Positions 31,230 through 38,849 of a DNA stretch of 64,000 bases are shown here, piece by piece (position 1 is the first letter of the stretch; each line of letters begins with the position of its first letter). This stretch comes from Bartonella koehlerae C-29 (GTDB lineage: Bacteria; Pseudomonadota; Alphaproteobacteria; Rhizobiales; Rhizobiaceae). Below the pieces are notes generated by a model. That model did no database searches. It saw only the letters and a list, made by a program, of their open reading frames with translations, and was not told where the DNA came from. The stretch lies in the NCBI RefSeq assembly GCF_000706625.1, contig NZ_KL407334.1, forward strand, positions 151,771 through 215,770, written 5' to 3'. The position numbers and the translations under genes are program-made.

Positions 31230-31892
31230 ATGATGAATATATCACTTTTACGGAGATATGCTTTGAACAACGAAGAACTACTCATTTGTGCTTCAGTTTT
31301 CACTTCTGTATCCTCTTTCAGCTCAATCGCTGAAACTGATAATCGGAGTGTAAAAGCATCATTGCATTTCTCTGACTCTCATGGATCAGCGGTCGAAAGT
31401 GCATATAAATCGCCATTTTATAAAATATGGCAAGAGTTGATAAAGAACAAGCCCTTAAAGCATAACGGCAGTGCAATTCATTTACATAACAAAAAAGACT
31501 CTCACATAAAACAGGTTTCTGTTTCATATCAGTCATACTCAGAAAGAGTAAGAGCTGCGGAAAATTATATGACTCACTCAATCACAATGAGCCAACAGAA
31601 ATACCCATGGCGTAAAAACCTCTTCTCCTTTCGCAACGGCAATAATCGTAGCATTATTTGGTGTGATGTATATGGTTTCGTTTTACATGTTTACACAGTG
31701 AAACACATGTTGAAATATGTTAAAAATATCCTTCGAAACAACGGAATTTGTAGTTGCAAAGAACAAACTTCTAAATTGAGTAATCTTACTTCGCGAATCT
31801 ATAGCAACGTAATGTGGAAGAACTTAAAAACCCCACATAACGTTGGTGTTTATATCGATAAGTTTTCCCATCATGGGGTATATTGCTCATGA
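31230..31892 (+). CDS. Unknown protein translationally coupled to trwN
   Basis: A 220-residue frame that I do not recognise. It is basic and rich in Ser, His, Asn and Tyr, with no clear domain and only a weak hydrophobic N-terminus (ELLICASVFTSVSSF). Its stop TGA overlaps the ATG of trwN (ATGA at 31889-31892), which argues that it is translated. ATG codons at 31230 and 31233 are candidate starts, and a TTG at 31263 follows CGGAGA. It sits at the head of the trw operon, divergent from the H-NS-like gene, where R388 has KorA, but its length does not fit KorA. Confidence 0.5.
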   Translation: MMNISLLRRYALNNEELLICASVFTSVSSFSSIAETDNRSVKASLHFSDSHGSAVESAYKSPFYKIWQELIKNKPLKHNGSAIHLHNKKDSHIKQVSVSYQSYSERVRAAENYMTHSITMSQQKYPWRKNLFSFRNGNNRSIIWCDVYGFVLHVYTVKHMLKYVKNILRNNGICSCKEQTSKLSNLTSRIYSNVMWKNLKTPHNVGVYIDKFSHHGVYCS

Positions 31893-32557
31893 CTATTTCA
31901 AACTTCACAATGTTCGTTGCCGCATGTGCGCTTGCTATTCACCCTACGACAGTTTCGGCTGTCGTCATGCAAGAATCATTGGAGCATATCTATGCAAGAA
32001 GCACAAATGATAATCCTAAAGTTTTACGTCAATCTTTCATGTTTGAGAAAACAATTGCAATAGCTAAACGATTTAGGCAATTTGGATGTAATTTCGACAT
32101 CAATTTGAGACAAATTAACGTCAGAAATTTGGAATATTTTGATATGTCTTTCTCTGATTTTCTTAACCCCTGTGCGAATCTTAAAGCTATACAAGCTGTT
32201 ATGACACATTGTTATGAATGTGAAAAGTCAGAGTACAGCTCTAAAAAAACTATGTTGCAATCTGTTCTAAGTCTTTACAACACAGAAAGCTTCAAAAATG
32301 CTTCTGGCGCAGCTTATGTACGAAAAATTGCCTCACATATTGGAGCGCAAGTTTCTACACCTCTTAGTAAAAAGCCACAAGAATCTGTAGAGCTTGACAC
32401 AGAGCAGCCAGAACAAACAATGAAGATAGGAATCCTTCCTCCTTTCTCGGAAAACTTGGAAGATGTCTTTACCCATAAGACAAGCAGCGTTCGTGATGCT
32501 TTTACAACGGAAGATTCCTCTTCGACAACAGAAGATTCTTCTTCATTCGTAAGATAG
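31889..32557 (+). CDS. trwN: TrwN, VirB1-like lytic transglycosylase
   Basis: VirB1-family enzymes cut peptidoglycan so the type IV secretion channel can assemble. The protein has an SLT-like domain starting with FVAACALAIHPTTVSAVVMQES, with the catalytic Glu in QES near residue 28. Then come FDINLRQINVRN, where LGQIN is usual, and the family block DFLNPCANLKAIQAVMTHCY near 100-115. The Ser/Thr-rich tail (TTEDSSSTTEDSSS) is a short repeat. The ATG at 31889 overlaps the previous stop. Gene order (trwN, small protein, trwL) matches R388 and pKM101. Confidence 0.82.
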   Translation: MTISNFTMFVAACALAIHPTTVSAVVMQESLEHIYARSTNDNPKVLRQSFMFEKTIAIAKRFRQFGCNFDINLRQINVRNLEYFDMSFSDFLNPCANLKAIQAVMTHCYECEKSEYSSKKTMLQSVLSLYNTESFKNASGAAYVRKIASHIGAQVSTPLSKKPQESVELDTEQPEQTMKIGILPPFSENLEDVFTHKTSSVRDAFTTEDSSSTTEDSSSFVR

Positions 32558-32691
32558 CAAGCGTGATAGTTGCTACATTTATGGATTAGAACTGTAATTT
32601 TGATAGAACACAGTGATGAAAGGTAGATAAAGAAACATTAAAGCTCTAATTAGTAAGGTTGGACGAAATCTTTTCTAATTGAGGGCCTAAA

Positions 32692-32967
32692 ATGAAAATG
32701 ATAGAACAAAATAGTGTTGACATAGCATTTAACCAAAAAGCAGCGCGTGAAATTACAGTCGTAATGCGTTCAAAAAGAGAGTGGTATTTTACATTTGTGG
32801 CAGATGATCCAATAACTGGAAAGCCGAATGAATATGCACTTCTTACACAAAGAGGGAAATTAAGAACTTGGGCTGATCCTAAATATCTCTTTAAATTTCT
32901 TCATGAAAGAGGTGTTAGTTATGGAAAATTCAATCTTAATCAGGATAAACAAAATGAAACGATTTAA
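32692..32967 (+). CDS. Small conserved protein at the Kor-regulator position
   Basis: A 91-residue protein between trwN and the first trwL, preceded by GAGGG at 7-8 bases. In R388 and pKM101 a Kor repressor gene occupies this interval, so it may be the KorA/KorB equivalent; that rests on position, not on a visible helix-turn-helix. The sequence is well formed (WYFTFVADDPITGKPNEYAL, then TQRGKLRTWADPKYLF). Its end overlaps the start of trwL1 by 14 bases, which supports real translation and operon membership. Confidence 0.65.
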   Translation: MKMIEQNSVDIAFNQKAAREITVVMRSKREWYFTFVADDPITGKPNEYALLTQRGKLRTWADPKYLFKFLHERGVSYGKFNLNQDKQNETI

Positions 32968-33271
32968 TATTCTTCAAACAGCAGTTAATAATAAAATTAT
33001 TGCAACTGTTGTAGCTTTCACCGTATTTCTTATGACGCATCCTATTTGTGCTCAAGCAAAAGGTTTAAAAAATGCAGGGGAGGTTTTAAAAAAACTCCAG
33101 GAAGAATTGAAGGTGATTATCCCTATTGTCGCTGCGATTATACTTTTATGCTTAGCGATTGGTTACGCGGGGCGTTATATAGAAAAAGATACATTTGTAA
33201 GGTGGTCAGTTGGTGTTATTATTGCTGGTTCAGCAACCGAACTTGTTACGATGTTATTTAAGTCTAGTTAA
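32954..33271 (+). CDS. trwL: TrwL1, VirB2-like pilin
   Basis: The major pilus subunit of the Trw type IV secretion system. In Bartonella the Trw system is used for erythrocyte adhesion and not DNA transfer. The product is 105 residues: a signal peptide (TVVAFTVFLMTHPICAQA), a short variable segment, then two hydrophobic helices with the conserved block LLCLAIGYAGRYIEKDTFVRW and IIAGSATELVTMLF. I chose the ATG at 32954 because upstream in-frame codons lie inside the previous gene. First of five tandem paralogues. Confidence 0.9.
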   Translation: MKRFNILQTAVNNKIIATVVAFTVFLMTHPICAQAKGLKNAGEVLKKLQEELKVIIPIVAAIILLCLAIGYAGRYIEKDTFVRWSVGVIIAGSATELVTMLFKSS

Positions 33272-33387
33272 AGTAAACTGTAAATAAAATACAACGCAAA
33301 ATAGATTTTACTTATTGGTTATAGATAAATTGGTAATAATATCACTAACATTAAAAAGTAAAAATAAAACCTTTTAGAGAATAGAAA

Positions 33388-33705
33388 ATGAAACAATTAA
33401 GTAAATCCAAATCAAAAAATCGAATTCGAATTATTGCAGTTTCTGCAGCTGTAACTGTATTTTTTGTAGCGCATTCTGTATGTGCTCAAGCGCAAGTTTT
33501 AAATAAAGCTAAAGGTGCTTTAGAAGCTTTGCAAACAGATCTCATTAATCACATTATTCCTATTGCTGCTGCCCTCATACTCTTGTGTCTAGCAATTGGT
33601 TATGCTGGACGTTACATCGGAAAAGATACTTTTGTACGGTGGGCGATTGGCGTTGTTATCGCCGGCTCAGCGACTCAACTTGTTACAATGTTATTTAAGC
33701 CATAA
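33388..33705 (+). CDS. trwL: TrwL2, VirB2-like pilin
   Basis: Second pilin paralogue, 105 residues. The signal peptide (AVTVFFVAHSVCAQAQ) and the variable surface segment differ from TrwL1. The C-terminal half (LLCLAIGYAGRYIGKDTFVRW, IAGSATQLVTMLF) is nearly identical across copies 1-4, as expected from tandem duplication with selection or conversion. The ATG follows an AGAGAA stretch that is also found before trwL3. The intergenic DNA before copies 2 and 3 is itself related. Confidence 0.93.
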   Translation: MKQLSKSKSKNRIRIIAVSAAVTVFFVAHSVCAQAQVLNKAKGALEALQTDLINHIIPIAAALILLCLAIGYAGRYIGKDTFVRWAIGVVIAGSATQLVTMLFKP

Positions 33706-33834
33706 CGAAGTTAAATATAAAATATTATTTTAACAAAATGGATTTTACTTATCTATTATAGATAGACTGATGATAGTATTGTCACTTAAAAGAGCAACGC
33801 ACAACATTCATAAGACCTCCTAAGAGAATAGAAA

Positions 33835-34146
33835 ATGAGACAATTAAATAGTTTTAAATTAAAAAATAATAATCGAGTCATTGCAATTTCCGCAGTTATA
33901 ACCGCGTTTTTCATGGCTTATCCTGTACATTCCCAAGCGCAAGTTTTAACTAAAGCTAAAGGTGCTTTAGATGCTTTACAGAAAGATCTTGTTGGTTACA
34001 TTATTCCTGTTGCTGCTGCTATCATACTTTTGTGTTTAGCAATTGGTTATGCTGGACGTTACATCGGAAAAGATACTTTTGTACGGTGGGCAATCGGTGT
34101 TGTCATCGCTGGTTCAGCAACTGAACTTGTCGCAATGTTATTCTAA
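33835..34146 (+). CDS. trwL: TrwL3, VirB2-like pilin
   Basis: Third pilin paralogue, 103 residues. The leader (ITAFFMAYPVHSQAQ) is followed by VLTKAKGALDALQKDL, very close to TrwL2, and then the shared hydrophobic block ending IAGSATELVAMLF. The N-terminus MRQLNSFKLKNNNRVI is shared almost exactly with TrwL4, so copies 3 and 4 look like a recent duplication or have exchanged sequence. Confidence 0.93.
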   Translation: MRQLNSFKLKNNNRVIAISAVITAFFMAYPVHSQAQVLTKAKGALDALQKDLVGYIIPVAAAIILLCLAIGYAGRYIGKDTFVRWAIGVVIAGSATELVAMLF

Positions 34147-34253
34147 TCATAAATTTTAACATAAAACGCTTTTCTTCAAGAAAAGTCCGTGCAAAGTAAT
34201 AACCTATATTGCAAAGACATGGACATTATTAAAGCTTTAATTAAGGGAATAAA

Positions 34254-34568
34254 ATGAAACAATTCAATAATTTTAAATTAAAAAATAATAATCGAGTCAT
34301 TGTAATTTCCGCAGCTATAACCACGTTTTTTATGACTCATCCTGTATATGCCCAGAAGACTTTGGCCAATGCTAAAAAAGCTTTAGAAACTTTACAGAAA
34401 GATCTTATTAGTCACATTATTCCTGTTGCTGCCGCTGTCATACTTTTGTGTTTAGCAATTGGCTATGCTGGGCGTTACATCGAAAAAGATACCTTTATAC
34501 GGTGGGCAATTGGTGTCGTCGTTGCTGGTTCAGCAACCCAACTCGCCAATATGTTGTTCATCACTTAA
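34254..34568 (+). CDS. trwL: TrwL4, VirB2-like pilin
   Basis: Fourth pilin paralogue, 104 residues. It starts MKQFNNFKLKNNNRVIVIS and has a signal peptide ending THPVYAQ. The variable segment TLANAKKALETLQKDL differs from copy 3, and the end reads VVAGSATQLANMLFIT. The ribosome site AAGGGA lies 6-7 bases before the ATG. The conserved helix-loop-helix is intact, so it should be a functional pilin. Confidence 0.93.
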   Translation: MKQFNNFKLKNNNRVIVISAAITTFFMTHPVYAQKTLANAKKALETLQKDLISHIIPVAAAVILLCLAIGYAGRYIEKDTFIRWAIGVVVAGSATQLANMLFIT

Positions 34569-34724
34569 TAATATTTCTTATGAACGTAATATAGCTCAAG
34601 ATATTTCTTTCTTTCAAAATGAAGCTCTTATCCATCAGTTTTAGATAGAGCAGTGGTGCTTTTTACTTATGCTACAAATCAAGGGGGATTGTTTATGATA
34701 ACTTTAACCGTAAGGAGGAAAAAT

Positions 34725-35036
34725 ATGGAAAGCTCAAATACTCTTCGAACAAAAGCTGTTAAAAAAATTAGTCTTGTTTTTGCAGCTTTGATTGTGTTCT
34801 TAACAACTCACCCTGGCTGTGCCCAAACAACAAGTAAGGGTTTAGATGTCCTCATAGGTATGCAGTATGGATTAGGTATCATTATTCCCATTTTTTCTGC
34901 CATCATTCTTTTCTTTCTCTTGCTTATTTATGTGTGCCGCCTCATCTCAAAGGTTACATTTGCACGATGGGCGTTCAGTGTCGTCATTGCTGGTGCAGCG
35001 TTTTATATTAGCAGCATATTGTTTTACATAAACTAA
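34725..35036 (+). CDS. trwL: TrwL5, divergent VirB2-like pilin
   Basis: Fifth pilin paralogue, 103 residues and the most divergent. The leader (LIVFLTTHPGCAQTT) is conserved. The hydrophobic core reads IIPIFSAIILFFLLLIYVCRLISKVTFARWAFSVVIAG, lacking the LCLAIGYAGRYI block of copies 1-4 but keeping the fRW turn and VIAG. The ATG at 34725 has a strong AAGGAGG ribosome site 6-7 bases upstream, stronger than those of the other copies. An upstream in-frame ATG at 34653 is less likely. It directly precedes trwM. Confidence 0.88.
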   Translation: MESSNTLRTKAVKKISLVFAALIVFLTTHPGCAQTTSKGLDVLIGMQYGLGIIIPIFSAIILFFLLLIYVCRLISKVTFARWAFSVVIAGAAFYISSILFYIN

Positions 35037-35048
35037 TCGGAGCAACTT

Positions 35049-35357
35049 ATGAAACCACAAAAACACGAAGCATTTCCTTTATTCAAGGGAGCAACACGTG
35101 TTCCAACAATTTGGGGGGTACCAATGATGCCCCTGATCGTTATGGCTATAAGTGTGGCTGTTATTGCTATGACAGTAAACATCTTCTTGTGGCTTATAGC
35201 GCCTCCTTTGTGGTTTGTTATGGCACAAATTACCAAGAATGATGATAAGGCATTCCGTATCTGGTGGTTATGGATCGATACTAAATTTCGCAACCGCAAC
35301 AAGAGCTTTTGGGGCGCATCAAGTTACAGTCCCTCTAACTACCGCAAAAGGAGATAA
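35049..35357 (+). CDS. trwM: TrwM, VirB3-like inner-membrane protein
   Basis: A 102-residue VirB3 homologue, the small inner-membrane subunit that partners the VirB4 ATPase. It starts with the family's PLFKGATRVPTIWGVPMMP block, followed by one long hydrophobic region (residues 27-60) and the motif AFRIWWLW. It lies 12 bases after trwL5 and 2 bases before trwK, in the conserved B2-B3-B4 order. Confidence 0.93.
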   Translation: MKPQKHEAFPLFKGATRVPTIWGVPMMPLIVMAISVAVIAMTVNIFLWLIAPPLWFVMAQITKNDDKAFRIWWLWIDTKFRNRNKSFWGASSYSPSNYRKRR

Positions 35358-35359
35358 AC

Positions 35360-37831
35360 ATGACGGCTGTTGAAAACAGCAAACGCCTCGCGTCAGAAAC
35401 ACCAGTAAGCTTGTTCATACCCTATTCACATCATATTACAGACACGATTATCTCTACCAAAAACGCGGAGTATTTATCGATCTGGAAGATTGATGGGCGT
35501 TCGCATCAAAGCGCTTCAGAAGAGGATATTTTTCAATGGACTAGAGAGCTAAATAATACCTTGCGTGGTATTGCATCAGCCAATTTATCGCTGTGGACAC
35601 ATATTGTGCGCCGTCGTGTTTATGAATATCCCGATTCAACATTTGATAAAATGTTTTGCTACCAACTTGATGAAAAATACCGGCAAAGTTTCACTGGTTA
35701 TAATCTGATGGTCAATGATCTGTATCTGACCGTTGTTTTCCAGCCAATAGCTGATAAGGTTATGTCATTTTTTTCTCAGCATGAACGTGAAACGCTTGAT
35801 CAAAAAAAGATGCGGCAAGAATCATGTATCAAAGCTCTCAATGACATCAACCGTACCTTAGGTCAGTCGTTTAAACGTTACGGTGGAGAGCTTCTTGGTA
35901 CGTATGAAAAAAATGGTCATGCTTATTCTTCTGCCCTTGAATTTTTGGCAATGCTTATCAATGGCGAATACTCCCCTATGCCGATATGTCGCGATCGCTT
36001 TGCTGACTATATGTCTATCAATCGGCCTTTTTTCTCAAAATGGGGGGCACTCGGTGAACTACGGACAACCAGTGGAATACGCCGATTTGGAATGATGGAA
36101 ATCAAAGAATATGACACGACAACTAAACCGGGGCAATTTAATGTTCTGTTGGAAAGTGATTTTGAATTTGTGTTAACACAGAGTTTTTCTGTACTCTCGC
36201 GCCACGCTGCCAAAGATTATTTGCAGCGGCATCAGCGTAATCTTATTGATGCTCGTGATGTAGCAACAAGTCAAATTGAGCAAATTGACGAAGCACTTAA
36301 TCAGCTTATAAGTGGACATTTTGTCATGGGTGAGCACCATTGTACACTGACCATCTACGGTGATATAGTTCAACAAGTTCGTGACTATATGGCAAAAGCG
36401 AATGCTGCACTATTAGAAGTTGCAGTATTACCAAAACCTGTAGATTTGGCTATAGAGGCTGGCTATTGGGCACAACTTCCCGCAAATTGGAAATGGCGAC
36501 CACGTCCTGCACCAATTACGTCACTGAATTTTTTATCCTTCTCATCCTTTCACAATTTTATGTCAGGCAAGCCGACTGGAAATCCATGGGGACCAGCAGT
36601 GACAATTCTTAAAACAACAAGTAAAACGCCGCTTTATTTCAATTTTCATGCCTCCAAACTTGAAGAGGATGCGACAGATAAGCGGTTACTTGGTAATACG
36701 GCAATCATTGGACAGTCTGGTTCTGGTAAAACCGTGCTGCTTGGATTTTTGTTAGCACAAGCACAAAAATTCAAACCGACAACTGTTGTTTTTGATAAAG
36801 ATCGTGGCATGGAAATTGCTATTCGAGCAATGGGGGGGCGGTATCTAACGTTCAAGCCTGGTCGTTCGAGTGGTTTCAATCCATTTCAACTTCCACCGAC
36901 ACAAGATAATCTCACTTTTCTTAAACAATTTGTTAAAAAGTTGGCAGAAGCTAGTGGTGAAATTACACATCGCGATGAGGAAGAGATTAACCAAGCTGTT
37001 ATGTCCATTATGAGTAGCAACATTGACTCATCATTGCGTCGGTTGTCTTTTTTGCTGCAATTCTTACCAAATCCGCGTTTGAGTAATTATGATTCACATC
37101 CATCTGTTCACAGCCGCTTGATAAAATGGTGCGACGGTGGTGATTATGGATGGTTATTTGATAACCCCACTGATGCACTTGATCTCTCAACACATCAAAT
37201 TTATGGCTTCGATATCACTGAATTTTTGGATAATCCAGACACTCGTACTCCAGTGATGATGTATTTGCTCTATCGCACGGAAGGAATGATCAGTGGGCAA
37301 AGGTTTATGTATATCTTTGACGAGTTCTGGAAACCATTGCAAGATCCGTATTTTGAAGATTTAGCAAAAAACAAACAAAAAACTATTCGTAAACAAAATG
37401 GTATTTTTGTTTTTGCGACACAAGAGCCTACTGATGCGCTAGAGAGTAATATTGCCAAAACATTGATTCAGCAATGTGCAACTTATATTTTTTTAGCCAA
37501 TCCCAAGGCAAATTATGAAGACTATACAGAAGGCTTCAAACTAACAGATGCAGAATTTGAATTAATCAAAGGAATTGGCGAATTTAGTCGTCAATTCCTT
37601 ATCAAGCAAGGTGATCAATCTGCTCTTGCAGAACTTAATCTCGGTAGATTCCATATGACAATTGATGGAAAAACTGTCGAACAAAACTTCAGCGATGAAC
37701 TTTTGGTTTTATCAGGTACACCTGACAATGCAGAACTGGTTGAAACCATTATCACTGAAGTGGGAGACGATCCAGCGATATGGCTACCGGTTTTTTTACA
37801 ACATGTAAAAACTAACAGGAGGACAACATGA
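35360..37831 (+). CDS. trwK: TrwK, VirB4-family secretion ATPase
   Basis: The large ATPase that powers assembly of the type IV secretion system at the inner membrane. The 823-residue product has the VirB4 length. Its N-terminal CagE-like domain includes SLWTHIVRRR and GTYEKNGH. The motor domain has Walker A GQSGSGKT near residue 451, DKDRGMEIAIRAMGG, Walker B MYIFDEFW near 650, and the ATQEPTDAL motif near 695. It overlaps trwJ by 4 bases (ATGA type). All catalytic motifs are intact. Confidence 0.96.
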   Translation: MTAVENSKRLASETPVSLFIPYSHHITDTIISTKNAEYLSIWKIDGRSHQSASEEDIFQWTRELNNTLRGIASANLSLWTHIVRRRVYEYPDSTFDKMFCYQLDEKYRQSFTGYNLMVNDLYLTVVFQPIADKVMSFFSQHERETLDQKKMRQESCIKALNDINRTLGQSFKRYGGELLGTYEKNGHAYSSALEFLAMLINGEYSPMPICRDRFADYMSINRPFFSKWGALGELRTTSGIRRFGMMEIKEYDTTTKPGQFNVLLESDFEFVLTQSFSVLSRHAAKDYLQRHQRNLIDARDVATSQIEQIDEALNQLISGHFVMGEHHCTLTIYGDIVQQVRDYMAKANAALLEVAVLPKPVDLAIEAGYWAQLPANWKWRPRPAPITSLNFLSFSSFHNFMSGKPTGNPWGPAVTILKTTSKTPLYFNFHASKLEEDATDKRLLGNTAIIGQSGSGKTVLLGFLLAQAQKFKPTTVVFDKDRGMEIAIRAMGGRYLTFKPGRSSGFNPFQLPPTQDNLTFLKQFVKKLAEASGEITHRDEEEINQAVMSIMSSNIDSSLRRLSFLLQFLPNPRLSNYDSHPSVHSRLIKWCDGGDYGWLFDNPTDALDLSTHQIYGFDITEFLDNPDTRTPVMMYLLYRTEGMISGQRFMYIFDEFWKPLQDPYFEDLAKNKQKTIRKQNGIFVFATQEPTDALESNIAKTLIQQCATYIFLANPKANYEDYTEGFKLTDAEFELIKGIGEFSRQFLIKQGDQSALAELNLGRFHMTIDGKTVEQNFSDELLVLSGTPDNAELVETIITEVGDDPAIWLPVFLQHVKTNRRTT

Positions 37832-38616
37832 AAAAAATGATTTTTACAATAACGATAAGTGCAATTCTTGCAACACAAAGCCCAGCTCTTGGATTTTCTC
37901 TTGGGAGTTCTTGGATTAATGGAAATTTTTCTAGTATAATCCGTTTGGGAAATACTTGGGATTATAAAGATTTTACTACCATTGGAGGGCTTAATCTTCA
38001 TAAATTGCGACATGCAGAAAAAATGGAAGAGGAATTACGAAAGCTATTTATAGAACACGAAAAGAATCAGAAGCAAAAGGACTTGAAAATAACCAACGAT
38101 ATACTTGAAAAAATATATAAGTCTATAACAGGAAAACGAAATTTGAACATTGCAGCAGTAGATTCCACCAGTTTTTTTCTCAAAAACCCACAGTATATCT
38201 ACGATCCGGATAAAAATTCTGGTATGTCTTCATCAGTCAAAAGCATTCTACAAAAGGAACAAATTTCTGATATCCGTGAAGCTCGAAAATCTATTGAAGG
38301 ACGCGAACAATACGCAACGGTTGTCGATAAAGCCGTAAGTTTCCAAACTTTTCAAGAAGCAGAAAATCGTTTTGAACAAATTGCAAAAATGTTAGCCGGC
38401 GTCGAAAAAACAAAAGATCTGAAAGATATTGCCGAATTACAAGCGCATATTAAAAGTAAATTAGCTATGATCCAAAACGAGAGTGCAAAATTGCAAATGG
38501 TTGCGCATCTACGCAACGCAGAACAAGGACTTATCAACCAACAAAAACACAAACGCAATATGAAAATTCTTGATAGTAAAAATACAGCAATGCCAACTAT
38601 ACGGTCTATACGGTAG
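37828..38616 (+). CDS. trwJ: TrwJ, VirB5-like minor pilin / adhesin
   Basis: The minor pilus component, in Bartonella reported to determine erythrocyte host recognition. The 262-residue protein starts with a signal peptide (MKKMIFTITISAILATQSPA, cut near residue 22). It is otherwise mostly helical with long charged coiled-coil stretches (KMEEELRKLFIEHEKNQKQK, and the region after residue 170). Bartonella species often carry several trwJ-trwI-trwH sets; only this one is present here. It overlaps the end of trwK by 4 bases. Confidence 0.9.
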   Translation: MKKMIFTITISAILATQSPALGFSLGSSWINGNFSSIIRLGNTWDYKDFTTIGGLNLHKLRHAEKMEEELRKLFIEHEKNQKQKDLKITNDILEKIYKSITGKRNLNIAAVDSTSFFLKNPQYIYDPDKNSGMSSSVKSILQKEQISDIREARKSIEGREQYATVVDKAVSFQTFQEAENRFEQIAKMLAGVEKTKDLKDIAELQAHIKSKLAMIQNESAKLQMVAHLRNAEQGLINQQKHKRNMKILDSKNTAMPTIRSIR

Positions 38617-38623
38617 AGTTTTT

Positions 38624-38662
38624 ATGAAAAAATTATCTATTATAAATCTTCTTTGTTTGTAA
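38624..38662 (+). pseudogene. Possible remnant of an entry-exclusion (eex) lipoprotein gene
   Basis: The 233-base gap between trwJ and trwI begins with an ATG encoding MKKLSIINLLCL, which resembles the start of a lipoprotein signal and then stops. Further along another frame reads NEEIFAANCTKYKSTPIYEC. R388-type plasmids carry the small eex lipoprotein gene between trwJ and trwI, so this may be its relic. The evidence is thin: position, a signal-like start and a Cys-containing tail. Confidence 0.25.
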
Positions 38663-38849
38663 AAATAAAAGTTGGTGCATAATTTCCGTGTGATCTCACC
38701 AATCAGGGAAGGTGCACGGAAATCTGTTGCGTCATAAAACACTTCTAATGAAGAAATATTCGCAGCAAATTGCACCAAATATAAATCAACTCCCATCTAT
38801 GAATGCCCTAAGCTGATAGAAAACTAAAAATCGGGTAAAGAGGAATGCC

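Noticed and set aside
33272-34253. CRISPR-like array in the trwL spacers
   Set aside because: The repeated units are whole gene-plus-spacer duplications of about 430 bases, not short repeats with unique spacers.
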